DNA from: Billgrantia tianxiuensis
Lineage (GTDB): Bacteria > Pseudomonadota > Gammaproteobacteria > Pseudomonadales > Halomonadaceae
Assembly: GCF_009834345.1 (NCBI RefSeq)
Contig: NZ_CP035042.1
Coordinates: 2,604,001 to 2,668,000 of the forward strand
Reading direction: 5' to 3'
DNA length: 64,000 nucleotides
The notes beneath the pieces were generated by a model. It saw only the letters and a list, made by a program, of their open reading frames with translations, searched no databases and had not been told where the DNA came from. The position numbers and the translations under genes were made by a program. Below, one piece after another: positions 17,866 to 27,658 of the stretch; within the stretch, counting starts at the first letter, position 1; every line of letters begins with the position of its first letter.

Positions 17866-18522
17866 ATGCCAGGCTGGGAGCGACTCTCGACCACACCTCT
17901 CCTGGCTCGCTATCAGGGTGTACTCGGTGAACCCAGGGCCAGCGAGGTGCTCGACAGGCTGGACGCCTCGCTGGACTGGCAGCAGCCCAGCCTGCGTCTG
18001 TACGGACGCGAGCACCCCATCCCGCGTCGACAGGTGTGGATGGGTGAGCCCGAGGCGTGCTACCGCTACTCGGGGCGCGACTTCATGCCGGTCGCCTGGG
18101 ATCCGGAAATCCTCGCAATACGCGACCGGATCGCCACCCTGCTGGCGGCGCAGGGCCTCGAAGTCACCTTCAACAGTGTGCTGCTCAACCGCTATGCCGA
18201 CGGCCACGAGCGCATGGGCTGGCACAGCGACGACGAGCCCGAACTCGGTCAGGACCCCATCGTCGGCGCCGTGACGCTAGGCGCCGAACGACCGCTGCGG
18301 TTTCGCTGGAAGCATGGCGCGGGTGAACCGTTCAACGTCTGGCTACCCCACGACAGCCTGTTACTGATGGGACCCGGTTGCCAGACCCTGTTGCAGCACG
18401 CGCTGCTGCCTCGGCGCATCCCCGGGCTGCGTATCAGCCTGACGTTTCGCCAGATTCACTGGCCGGCAGGGAACGTTGGTGGCATCAGCGCGCCTGGCGA
18501 TAGAGCCCCCACAGAATCGTGA
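17866..18522 (+). CDS. alkB: AlkB-family Fe(II)/2-oxoglutarate dioxygenase (DNA repair)
   Basis: This 218-residue dioxygenase is closer to the ALKBH2/3-like branch than to E. coli AlkB. The iron site is HxD in MGWHSDDEPELG plus the distal His in LLQHALLPR. The 2-oxoglutarate-binding Arg is in RRIPGLRISLTFR, and NSVLLNRYADGHERMGWH is the nucleotide-recognition segment. It removes alkyl groups from DNA or RNA bases by oxidation. GAGGAG lies before the ATG. The last 38 bp overlap, tail to tail, the end of the polysaccharide ligase gene. Confidence 0.92.
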   Translation: MPGWERLSTTPLLARYQGVLGEPRASEVLDRLDASLDWQQPSLRLYGREHPIPRRQVWMGEPEACYRYSGRDFMPVAWDPEILAIRDRIATLLAAQGLEVTFNSVLLNRYADGHERMGWHSDDEPELGQDPIVGAVTLGAERPLRFRWKHGAGEPFNVWLPHDSLLLMGPGCQTLLQHALLPRRIPGLRISLTFRQIHWPAGNVGGISAPGDRAPTES

Positions 18523-19758
18523 TCAACAGCGCATAGACCAGCCCACCGGCGGGATACGCCAGGAAGCTGTAGGTCAGGCCGAAGTCGATGAACGCCACCG
18601 GCACCAACGTGCCCGCCACCGCCAATGCCCGGCGCTCGCCGGAGCCGGCACTGACACCGCGCGCAAACAGCCAAAGCGGCATGAAGTAGAGCGCCAGCAG
18701 AGCCAGCAGCCCCGGCAGCCCCCGCTTGACCCAAGCATCGAGCACGTCATTGTGGGCGTGCCAGAAACGTCCCAGCGAAGGATGCTGCACACCCTCGGCG
18801 CCACGCTCGCGCATGGCATCCTGATAGCCGCTGCCTCCCCAGCCCGTCAGGGGACGCTCCAGGATCAGCTGTGAGGAGCCGCGCCACATCTCCAGCCTGG
18901 CACTGACCGAGGTCATCTCGTCATCGCCCGCCACATACTGACGCATGCTGTCGATGGCATTATCCACCCGAGTGGCCACGCCGGTCTGCGGCATCACGTA
19001 GAGGCTCCCCAATAGCGCCATCAGGGCGGCAATCAGGGTCACCCGCCAGCTCAGCGACAAGCGGCGCCCATGCCCACGGTAGAGCACCCAGACGGCCAGC
19101 GGTAGGCCGATCCAGCCCCCCGTGAACCGGAAAACGCCGAGGTGATCAGTCCGGCCAGGCCTCCGGCAATCAGCAGCAGCGACCAGGGCCAGCGTTCCCG
19201 GCGCGCAAACGACCAGCTCAAGCCGGCAAAACACAGCAGTCCCAACAGCAGACCGAGATTACCGAACAGGATGGCATGCAACGGCTCGTGGCCACTCGCC
19301 CGCGCCGTTCCCTCGACGACACGCTGCCACACGGCCCACCCGCTTGCCGCCAGGCTGCCCAGCGCCAAACCGGCCCAGAGCCAAGTGACGGGCATCCTGG
19401 CTCTGGCGAAGGCCAGCAACGTCACCATGCCAAGGGCAAAAGGCCAGGCGTCGGCCAGGCCATCCGCCCCCTCCCCATGCAATAGCAGCATGACGATCCA
19501 GATGAGTCCTTGCAGCCCCAGCGCTCCCAGGAGCAGCAGATCCTGGCGACTGGGGAACGCCGCCATCTGGCCCTCCTCGCCGAGCCAAGCCGTCAACAGC
19601 AGCAGTGGCGGCACAAGGATAAGCAGGGTCCATGGCAGTACCAGCATCGCCGCGCCCAGCAGCAGCATGGCCGCGGCCGTCAGCCAGGTCTGGTAAAGCA
19701 CCTTCAGGTGGCGGGGCATGGCCCCGGCGGGAGGTTGACAGGAGTTGTCTTCGATCAT
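18485..19758 (-). pseudogene. O-antigen ligase/polymerase family membrane protein (Wzy_C), frameshifted
   Basis: This is a polytopic membrane protein at the far end of the polysaccharide operon. About ten hydrophobic segments can be seen over the two pieces. The Wzy_C/WaaL signature is present: RPLTGWGGSGYQDAM and the periplasmic H-x-H-N in RFWHAHNDVLDAWVKRG. One C is missing from the C6 run at 19116-19121. Restoring it joins SAFSGSRG to GWIGLPLAVW and gives a 424-residue protein. It could be the WaaL-type ligase or the Wzy polymerase; a second such protein lies at 28737-30079. The start at 19758 has no clear ribosome-binding site, so it is the least certain part. Confidence 0.8.
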
Positions 19759-19905
19759 GGCAAAAGTTCGTCCGTTGATACGCTGCCGTGAACGGCGCCA
19801 GGGCGCGCTGCCCTCCTGGCTCTCCTGGCGCCGTGATGTCACATTACCTCTCAGCATAGTGGAATCGATGCGGGGTGGAACCGATACCCACCGCGCAGGC
19901 TTGCT

Positions 19906-21756
19906 TCACTCCACGGTGACCGACTTGGCCAAATTACGCGGCTGATCGACATCGGTACCCCGGACCACCGCCACGTGATAGGCCAGCAACTGTAGCGGCA
20001 GGGTATAGACGATCGGTGCCAGGAAGCGGCAGCAACCGGGTACCTTGACGACTGTCATGCCCTCCTCTTGCTCCAGGCCGCTCTCGGGATCGGCAAAGAC
20101 CAGCAGTTGGCCTCCCCGCGCCCGGACTTCCTGCAGGTTAGACTTGAGTTTGTCGATCAGTTCATCCATGGGAGCCAGCGCCACGACCGGCATGCTGCCA
20201 TCGATCAACGCCAGCGGACCATGCTTCAGTTCACCGGCGGGATAGGCTTCGGCATGGATGTAGGAAATCTCCTTGAGCTTGAGCGCCCCCTCCAGGGCGA
20301 TCGGCATTTGTGCACCGCGGCCCAGGAACAGAGTATGGCGGTAGTCGGCGAAGCCCTTGGCCAGGGCGGCGATCTCACCGTCGAGCTGCAGCGTATCCCC
20401 CAGCAAGGTCGGCAGGTAGCGCAGTCGATGCACCAGCCTGGCCGTCAGGTCGCGGTCGCCGCCATGCAGCTGGCGCAGTGCCAGCGCCACCAGCATCAGC
20501 GAGGTCAGCTGAGTGGTGAACGCCTTGGTCGAAGCCACGCCGATCTCGGGCCCGGCATGAGTCATCAGGCTGAGGTCGGATTCGCGCACCAGCGAGCTGC
20601 CCGGCACGTTGCAGATCGCCAGCGTCCCGACATAATTCTCCTCCTGGCGCTTGCGTGCATGACGCAACGCGGCCAGGGTATCGGCCGTCTCGCCTGACTG
20701 CGACAGGGTCAGCAGCAGCGTCCCGGGAGGCGCCACCACGTCGCGATAGCGGTACTCCGAGGCGATCTCCACCTGGCACGGCACACCCGCCAGTGCCTCG
20801 ATCCAGTAACGCGCCACCATGCCAGCATGATAGCTGGTGCCACAGGCTACCAGATGGATCTGGCGGGTCCTGCCGAGCAGCTGACGGGCCTGGGGGCCAA
20901 ACGCCTCGATCAGCACCTGATCGCTGCCCAGGCGTCCTTCCAGGGCATTGGCCACGGCGACTGGCTGTTCGTGGATCTCCTTGAGCATGTAGTGCTCGAA
21001 CTCGCCCTTGCCGACGGCCTGGTCGTCGTGCTCATAGCGCAGCACCTCGCGCACCACGGGTTGGCGGATGCCCGCGGCATCGACCCCATGCACGACGCAG
21101 CCCTTGCGAGTCGCCTCCACCAGGTCCCCGTCTTCCAGGTAGACGAAACGGTCCGTCACCGTCAGCAGCGCCAAAGGATCGGACCCCAGGTAGCAACCCT
21201 GGTCGGAGATACCGACCACCAGCGGGCTGCCATGACGCGCACCGACGACCCGGTCGGGCCTGTCGGCATCGATCACCCCCAGGGCATAGGCGCCCTCGAG
21301 GCGGGACACCGCAGCCCCGACCGCGGCCAGCAGTTCGCCATGTACCTTGAGTTCGCGTTCGACCAGATGCGCTACCACCTCGGTATCGGTGGCCGAAGTG
21401 AAGACGTAGCCATCGGCAATGAGCTCGGCCTTGAGCGCCTGGTGATTCTCGATGATGCCATTGTGCACCACGGCGATTCGTCCCGAGACGTGGGGATGCG
21501 CATTGTCCTGGCTGGGCTCGCCATGGGTCGCCCAGCGCGTATGCGCCACACCGGTCAGGCCCGTCAGCGGCGCCGCCGAGAGCAGGCGCTCCAGAGCCGC
21601 CACCTTGCCCACCTCACGAGCGCGGCCCAACTTGCCGGGGGCCTCCACCAGGGCGACACCCGCTGAATCGTAGCCTCGATACTCGAGGCGCTTGAGACCT
21701 TCCATCAGAATGGGCAGGACGTTGTCCGAACCCACGGCAGCTACGATGCCACACAT
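19906..21756 (-). CDS. glmS: Glutamine-fructose-6-phosphate aminotransferase
   Basis: GlmS makes glucosamine-6-phosphate, the first committed step to UDP-GlcNAc. The 616-residue enzyme starts MCGIVAAVG, with Cys2 as glutaminase nucleophile, and has HTRWATHGEPSQDNAHPH. The SIS isomerase domains follow (LVACGTSYHAGMVARYW, LSQSGETADTL). It ends in DQPRNLAKSVTVE, the universal GlmS tail. GGAGAAC lies before the ATG at 21756. Its place in the polysaccharide operon, just after the bacillosamine genes, fits local supply of amino sugar precursor. No glmS ribozyme is visible upstream, as expected outside Firmicutes. Confidence 0.97.
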   Translation of the reverse strand: MCGIVAAVGSDNVLPILMEGLKRLEYRGYDSAGVALVEAPGKLGRAREVGKVAALERLLSAAPLTGLTGVAHTRWATHGEPSQDNAHPHVSGRIAVVHNGIIENHQALKAELIADGYVFTSATDTEVVAHLVERELKVHGELLAAVGAAVSRLEGAYALGVIDADRPDRVVGARHGSPLVVGISDQGCYLGSDPLALLTVTDRFVYLEDGDLVEATRKGCVVHGVDAAGIRQPVVREVLRYEHDDQAVGKGEFEHYMLKEIHEQPVAVANALEGRLGSDQVLIEAFGPQARQLLGRTRQIHLVACGTSYHAGMVARYWIEALAGVPCQVEIASEYRYRDVVAPPGTLLLTLSQSGETADTLAALRHARKRQEENYVGTLAICNVPGSSLVRESDLSLMTHAGPEIGVASTKAFTTQLTSLMLVALALRQLHGGDRDLTARLVHRLRYLPTLLGDTLQLDGEIAALAKGFADYRHTLFLGRGAQMPIALEGALKLKEISYIHAEAYPAGELKHGPLALIDGSMPVVALAPMDELIDKLKSNLQEVRARGGQLLVFADPESGLEQEEGMTVVKVPGCCRFLAPIVYTLPLQLLAYHVAVVRGTDVDQPRNLAKSVTVE

Positions 21757-21886
21757 GTTCTGTTCTCCATGAACGGTGCCACGGCCGTGGCCGATGTGCA
21801 CGCTTTGGGCGATTCGTGGTGCGATGCACCGGCTGCGATGAGAGTCGGCCGTCGACCTTCCTGGGCGACGGCCTGCGATACCGTTC

Positions 21887-23853
21887 CTACTTGTGGCGCT
21901 CCAGCACCGGGCGCAGCGGCGTCACCGCCGTGTTCGACACCGGTGTGAGTGCCTCGCGGCGACGCTTCTCCAGCCATACCCGGTCGACGATGTCACCCTC
22001 CGGCCGATACGCGGTCGGCGCCTCCAGCAACAACCGGCGAATGCCGTCGTGATGGAAGTTGCGGCACGCCTCGAACAGACGATCGAGGAAGTTCTCGAGC
22101 CGCGGCCACTCCCAGAACACTTCCTGGGCGGTCATGATGCGCGGATGCGACGTCGGCGCGACGTCCTCGCCCACCAGCAGCTCCTCGAACAGTTTCTCGC
22201 CGGGCCGCAGTCCGCTGTAGGCAATGGCGATGTCGCCATCCGGGCTGCGTTCGTCGCGCACCCTGAGCCCCGACAGCCGCACCATCTGGCGCGCCAGGTC
22301 GGCGATGCGTACCGGCTCGCCCATGTCGAGGACGAAGACGTCTCCCCGCGAGCCATGGCGCCGGCCTGGATGACCAACTGGGCCGCTTCGGGAATGGTCA
22401 TGAAGAAACGGGTGATGTCCGGATGGGTCACGGTGATCGGCCCGCCCGCCTGGATCTGCTCGCGGAACAGCGGTACCACCGAGCCGCTGGAGCCCAGCAC
22501 GTTACCGAAGCGCACCATGCAGAAACGGGTGGTGTCCTGGTGCTTGGCGAAGGCCTGGCAGATGAGTTCGGCCAGCCGCTTGGTGGTGCCCATCACATTG
22601 GTCGGGCGCACCGCCTTGTCGGTGGAAACCAATACGAAGGTCTCGACGCCGGCATCCATCGCCGCGCGGGCCGTCGACAGAGTGCCGAAGACATTGTTCT
22701 GCACGCCCTCGACCACGTTGTGCTCCACCATCGGCACATGCTTGTAGGCTGCCGCATGGTAGACGGTCTGCACCTCGTAGGCCTTCATCACGGTGGTCAG
22801 CCGCTGCCGGTGCTGCACCGATCCCAGCAGCGCCTCGACGCGCACCTCGAGCCCTTCATCGGCGGCGATTCGGCGCAGGTCCTGCTCGATGCGATAGAGC
22901 GCGAACTCGGAGATGTCGAGCAGCAGCAACCGCTTCGGGCCGTGACGCAGGATCTGGCGACACAGCTCGGAGCCGATGGAGCCGCCGGCCCCGCTCACCA
23001 ACACCACCTTGCCGCGGATGTTGGCCTCCATCAGGGTCGGATTGGGTGGTACCGGATCGCGCCCCAGCAGATCCTCCACCGCCACGTCGCGCACCTCGCT
23101 GATCCGGGCGCGGCCGGTCACCATGTCGACCACCCCGGGGATCGTCTGTACCGGGAAGCCTTGGGGCTCGAGTTCGGCCAGGATCTCGCGCCGCCGCGCC
23201 CGGCTGGCGCTAGGCATGGCCAGCAACACCCGTTCGGCGCCGTAGGTGTCGGCCAGGTAGCCGAGCTGGCGCGGCGGATAGACCTTGAGCCCCTCGATAT
23301 AGGTGTTCTGCAGGCTCACCGCGTCGTCGACGAAGGCGATCGGCAGATACTCCTGACCGTGACTGAGCGAGACCGCCAGCTGGCGACCGGCCGAACCGGC
23401 GCCGTAGATCACCACACGCGGCTTGTGGCGGATCTGGCTGCGCAGGTAAATGGCACGCAGCCCGAAGCGCACCCCGCCGATGGTGAGCAGCGCCAGCATC
23501 GCGTAGATGAAAGGCACGCTGCGCGGGATGCCCAGGGCGAACAGGTAACTGGCCAGCGGCAGCGACAGCGCCGATACCACCACGCCGATCACTACCGCGC
23601 GAATCGCCTTCGGCCCCAGATAGCGGATCACCGCCCGGTAGAAGCCGAGCCGGACGTAGATCGCCAGGCTCAACGGAATCATCACCAGCAGCGCCATCCA
23701 GGTACGAGCCTCCGCCAATGGCGCCCAGCTCTCCAGGCGCAGCAGCATGGCCAGCAGGAAGCTCACCGCGATCAGCACGCAATCCACCGTCAACTGGATG
23801 GTGCGCTTCTGCCGCCGCGGCAGGCGGAACAGGGATTGCAGCAGGTTTCGCAT
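21887..23853 (-). pseudogene. pglF: UDP-GlcNAc 4,6-dehydratase, membrane type (WbpM/PglF), frameshifted
   Basis: This gene encodes the long membrane form of nucleoside-diphosphate-sugar 4,6-dehydratase. Four N-terminal transmembrane helices (about residues 17-125) precede a CoA-binding-like domain (GAGSAGRQLAVSL) and the SDR catalytic domain (GAGGSIGSELCRQ, STDKAVRPTNVMGTTKR, where Met replaces the usual Tyr as in WbpM). One base is missing from the C4 run at 22344-22347. Restoring it joins AMARGGDVFVLD to [15 protein letters not shown] and gives 655 residues, close to WbpM. Product UDP-4-keto-6-deoxy-GlcNAc would feed the adjacent PglE-like aminotransferase. Confidence 0.87.
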
Positions 23854-23903
23854 ATCGTCTCTCCATGACGCGGGCGCCGATACGCCCGCCGGGTTCCGGG
23901 GCG

Positions 23904-25085
23904 TCAGGCGCAGGCCCGCGCCATGACCTCTTCGATCACCGCACAGGTCCGCGCGACCTCGTCCTCGGTCAGCGTCGGATGACACAGGAACATCAAGCTG
24001 GTCTCGCCCAGTTCGCGGGCCACGGGTAGCGGCGCCTTGGGACGCCAGCCGGTGCCGTCGAACGCCTTCTCGCGATACACCTCCGAGCACGAACCCGAGA
24101 AGCAAGGCACTCCGGCGGCGTTGATCTCGTCCATGACACGGTCACGATCCCAACCCGGCGCCAGCCGCTCGGGTTCGACGAAGACGTAACACTTGTAGGC
24201 CGCATGGTCGCAGTGGGTCGGCACCCGGGGAACGCGCAGTCCCGGGGAACCGGCCGCGGCCTGCCAGATGCGCGAGGCATGGCGCTGGCGCGCGACCTTC
24301 CACTGCGGCATGCGAGCCAGTTGAATACGCCCGATGGCAGCCTGCATCTCGGTAAGCCGCCAGTTGGTGCCGAAGCTTTCGTGCAACCAGCGAAAACCGG
24401 GCGGGTGATCGCGCTCATAGACCGCCTCCCAGCTCTTGCCGTGATCCTTGAAGGCCCACATACGCCGCCACAGCTCGCCATCGCTGGTGGTCACCATGCC
24501 GCCCTCACCGCCGGTGGTCATGATCTTGTCCTGGCAGAACGACCAGCATCCCACGTGCCCGATGCTGCCCACGCTGCGTCCGTGGTAGCGGGCCCCGTGG
24601 GCCTGGGCGCAGTCCTCAATCACATACAGCCCGTGGCGCTCGGCCAGCTTCATGAGCGCATCCATCTCACACGGCCAGCCGGCCAAGTGAACGGCAACGA
24701 TCGCCCGGGTACGCGGTGTGATCTTCTCGGCCACGCTCGCCGCGGTGATGTTCTGCGAGTCACGGTCGACGTCGGCGAACACCGGCCGGGCGCCTGCCAT
24801 GACGATGCTTGAAACAGAGGCCAGGAAAGTGCGCGAGGTGACAATCACCTCATCGCTGGGGTCCTGGCCGACACCGAGCCCGTGCAGGGCAAGGTCGAGG
24901 GCAACGGTGCCGTTGGCCACGGCAATGGCGTATTCGCTGTCGGCGAAACGACGGAACTCGCGCTCGAATTCCCGGCATTCGTCGCCAGTCCAGTAGTTGA
25001 CCCGGTTGGAAAGCAGGACGCGGGCCACCGCATCGGCTTCTTCACGGGTATAGGCAGGCCAGGGGGAAAAGGATCCATTGAGCAT
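23904..25085 (-). CDS. pglE: PLP-dependent DegT/DnrJ-type sugar aminotransferase (PglE-like)
   Basis: This is a 393-residue sugar aminotransferase of the DegT/DnrJ/EryC1 family. The PLP-binding lysine is in CWSFCQDKIMTTGGEGGM, with the preceding acidic residue in VIEDCAQAHGARY. It probably aminates the 4-keto sugar made by the neighbouring 4,6-dehydratase to give UDP-4-amino-4,6-dideoxy-GlcNAc. The start codon overlaps the stop of the acetyltransferase gene by one base (TAATG), which indicates translational coupling. The PglE label rests on the gene set around it. Perosamine synthase-like enzymes share the fold. Confidence 0.85.
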   Translation of the reverse strand: MLNGSFSPWPAYTREEADAVARVLLSNRVNYWTGDECREFEREFRRFADSEYAIAVANGTVALDLALHGLGVGQDPSDEVIVTSRTFLASVSSIVMAGARPVFADVDRDSQNITAASVAEKITPRTRAIVAVHLAGWPCEMDALMKLAERHGLYVIEDCAQAHGARYHGRSVGSIGHVGCWSFCQDKIMTTGGEGGMVTTSDGELWRRMWAFKDHGKSWEAVYERDHPPGFRWLHESFGTNWRLTEMQAAIGRIQLARMPQWKVARQRHASRIWQAAAGSPGLRVPRVPTHCDHAAYKCYVFVEPERLAPGWDRDRVMDEINAAGVPCFSGSCSEVYREKAFDGTGWRPKAPLPVARELGETSLMFLCHPTLTEDEVARTCAVIEEVMARACA

Positions 25086-25810
25086 TACGATCTTCCTTGC
25101 GGTGAAAGCAGGTCGAAGCGAAGTACGTTCGAGGTGTCGGGAGGCGTGGTGTCGTCGTCGCCGTCATCGTCCTTCGCCGATGACGGCAACGGTCGGGCCG
25201 GTACGCCGCCCACCACCAGGTAACCGTCGATGTCGGACACCACAGCCGCACCGGCACCCACCATCACGCCCTCGCCGATGGCCACGCCCTGGCGCACCAC
25301 GGCACCGGCGCCGATCCAACTGGTACGTCCGATTTCCACGTCGCCGGCCACGTTGGCGCCTGGCGCCACGTGTACACAGGCACCCAGCCGGCAGTCGTGG
25401 TCCACCGTGGCGGCGGAGTTGACGATGGCGCCCATGCCAAGCTCGGCGAAGGCGTTGACCACCGCCCCGGCCATGACCACGCTGCCCGGCCCGAGACGCG
25501 CCATGGGACTTACCGTGGCACGCGGATGGACCAGCGACACGATCCTGGCACCCTGCGCCAGCAAGGCCTCGAGCTTGGCTTCGCGTATGCCGTTGTGACC
25601 AATCGCCACCACCACGCCATCGAAGCTGGGCAGGTCGCGCAGCAGCATGGGTAGCGTGCCCTGCACCTGCCAGTGTTCGAGCCGGGTCTTCTGCGGCCAG
25701 GCATCGTCATAGAAGACCAGGTCCTGCCAGCCGGCATGGATGGCAATGTCCGCCACCACCTTGCCGTGGCCGCTGGCGCCGAGAATGGCGAGACGACGGC
25801 GATTACTCAT
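25085..25810 (-). CDS. pglD: Left-handed beta-helix sugar O/N-acetyltransferase (PglD/NeuD-like)
   Basis: This 241-residue acyltransferase has an N-terminal Rossmann-like domain (RRLAILGASGHGKVVADIA) that binds the UDP-sugar and a C-terminal hexapeptide beta-helix (NSAATVDHDCRLGACVHVAPGANV..., ending VVGGVPARPL). This is the exact domain order of PglD, which acetylates the 4-amino group to give UDP-diNAc-bacillosamine; NeuD-type proteins share it. The His in VDHDCRLG fits the catalytic base. GGAGG lies eight bases before the ATG at 25810. It overlaps the phosphoglycosyl transferase gene by 8 bp. Confidence 0.87.
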   Translation of the reverse strand: MSNRRRLAILGASGHGKVVADIAIHAGWQDLVFYDDAWPQKTRLEHWQVQGTLPMLLRDLPSFDGVVVAIGHNGIREAKLEALLAQGARIVSLVHPRATVSPMARLGPGSVVMAGAVVNAFAELGMGAIVNSAATVDHDCRLGACVHVAPGANVAGDVEIGRTSWIGAGAVVRQGVAIGEGVMVGAGAAVVSDIDGYLVVGGVPARPLPSSAKDDDGDDDTTPPDTSNVLRFDLLSPQGRS

Positions 25811-26402
25811 GACGATGACCTCCACGGAACCGCGGCATGGCGACATCGCCGTCGTGGGCGATGCCTTCACGAACCAACACCTTCTTCACGGTCAGCAGCA
25901 GGATGCGCAGGTCGAGCCACAACGAGCGGTTGTCGACGTACCACACGTCGAGCTCGAACTTCTGTTCCCAGGAGAGCGCGTTGCGCCCGTTGACCTGCGC
26001 CCAGCCGGTCACGCCCGGGCGCACTTCGTGGCGTCGCGCCTGGCGCGGCGTGTAGAGCGGCAGGTACTCCATCAGCAGCGGACGCGGCCCGACCAGGCTC
26101 ATGTCGCCCCGGAGCACGTTCCACAACTCCGGCAACTCATCGAGGCTGGCCGCGCGCAACCGCTGTCCCAGCGGCGTGAGGCGCGCCGCGTCGGGCAGCG
26201 GATTGCCGTCACGGTCGACGGCATCGCGCATGGTGCGAAACTTGACCATCTCGAACGGACGCCCGTGCAATCCCGGACGGGTCTGGCGGAACAGCACCGG
26301 CGAGCCGAGCCTCAGCCGTACCAGCAGAGCCACCATGAGCAGTACCGGGGAGAGCAGCACCAAGGCCACCAGGGACAGGACGATATCGAACAGTCGCTTC
26401 AT
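25803..26402 (-). CDS. pglC: Initiating sugar-1-phosphate transferase, monotopic (PglC-like)
   Basis: This 199-residue small phosphoglycosyl transferase has one N-terminal membrane hairpin (about 8-30) and the PGT signatures KFRTMRD, the catalytic Asp-Glu pair in AASLDELPELWNVLRGDMSLVGPRP, and RHEVRPGVTGWAQVNGRN. It lacks the extra membrane domain of WcaJ/WbaP, so it is of PglC size. It would load the first sugar-1-phosphate, perhaps diNAc-bacillosamine, onto undecaprenyl phosphate at the inner membrane. ATGA overlaps with the upstream glycosyltransferase stop. Confidence 0.92.
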   Translation of the reverse strand: MKRLFDIVLSLVALVLLSPVLLMVALLVRLRLGSPVLFRQTRPGLHGRPFEMVKFRTMRDAVDRDGNPLPDAARLTPLGQRLRAASLDELPELWNVLRGDMSLVGPRPLLMEYLPLYTPRQARRHEVRPGVTGWAQVNGRNALSWEQKFELDVWYVDNRSLWLDLRILLLTVKKVLVREGIAHDGDVAMPRFRGGHRHE

Positions 26403-27647
26403 TGCCTCTCATCCATGACGTCGTTCATGATCCCGGCCAGGCGCTCGGCCAGAATCCGGTAGTCGTAGACGGCTTCCATATGGGCCCGCCCGGCCCGGCC
26501 CATGCGCGCCCGCTCCTCGTGCGGCAGCGCGATCAGCCGTTCGATCGCCTCGGCCAGGGTCTGGGGGTCTTCGGGGGGAACCGTGATGCCGGCCCCGGCT
26601 TCGGCAACGGGGTCGTTGACCGCCGCCGAGGCGATGATCACGGGACGCGCGGCGGCCATGTAGTCGAACAGCTTGTTCATGCTGATGCCGAAGCGGTAGA
26701 GCTTGGGCAGGTCGCGTACGGTAATGACGAAGGCATCGGCCTCGCGCGCCAGCGCCGGTATGTCGCGCTTGGGTACCGGCGGCTCGAAGCGCACCCAGCG
26801 CCCGTCGAGCCCGAGCCGATTGGCCTGGCTCATCAACTCCTGCTTGGCCGGTCCATCGCCGATCAGGCGCAGCTGTACCGGCACCTCGCCCTTGCGCCTG
26901 CCCTGCTTGACGATCGCCATGGCCTCCAGCAGGTCGCCGAGGCCGTTGGCCTCGCCGTGGCTGCCGAAGTACATCAGCGACAGCGGCATCTCGGGGGGCG
27001 CGGTGCCGGCGGGCTGGCATCGGGAAACTCGGCGAGATCGACCCCGTTGGACAGCCACACCACCCGCTCCTCCGGCACACCCAGCGGAGTGATGTAGTCC
27101 ACCGCCCGCGGCAACAGGGTCAGCACACGCCGCGCACGGCGATACAGGAAGGTCTCGAGCCAGCGCAGCGCGCGGGTCATTGCCGCGCCCTCCCGAAGGC
27201 GGCCCATGTCGATCAGGGTCTGCGGCCACAGGTCGCGCACCTCGAACACGAACGGCACGCGATGCCGGCGCGCCAGCCACCAACCGGCCAGCGCGGCAAA
27301 GGGATGCACGCTCGAGCCGACGATCAGATCGGGACGCTCCAGCCCGGCCAGGCGCGACGGGCGCACCGCCTGCCAGGTGTACTCCAGCATGTTCTTCATG
27401 CGCCCCCGCCGTTGCCGCGATAGCTCGAAGTACGCAGCCACAAGAAACGCGCTTCACCGCAGTTCTCCAGTCGCCACGGCTCGCCACGCTCCAGGCGCTG
27501 CTCGCCGCTGGGGTGATCGACGCTCGAGGCGATCAGGGTGGCATGCCAGCCATGCGCCGGCAGATGCTTGGCGAGCTGGTAGTGACGGGCGCCGCCGGCC
27601 GCGTCGGGGTGTTTGGCATAGTGGTTCAGGATCCAGACGTGTCTCAT
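26399..27647 (-). pseudogene. GT4-family glycosyltransferase (WbuB-like), two frameshifts
   Basis: This gene encodes a cytoplasmic GT-B fold glycosyltransferase of the polysaccharide locus. The N-terminus MRHVWILNHYAKHPDAAGGARHY and the middle FVFEVRDLWPQTLIDMGRLREG resemble WbuB-type GT4 enzymes. The C-terminal nucleotide-binding part (YFGSHGEANGLGDLLEAM, RFGISMNKLFDYMAAARPVI, the EX7E-like region) follows. Single C/G residues are missing at 27403-27407 and at 26993-26998. Restoring both gives a 416-residue protein with no other lesion. GAGGA precedes the ATG at 27647. Donor and acceptor sugars are not inferable. Confidence 0.85.
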
Positions 27648-27658
27648 GCCATCCTCAG

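Noticed and set aside
25085..25810. NeuD sialic-acid O-acetyltransferase
   Set aside because: No neuA/B/C-type genes are present, while the PglC, PglE and PglF partners are adjacent.
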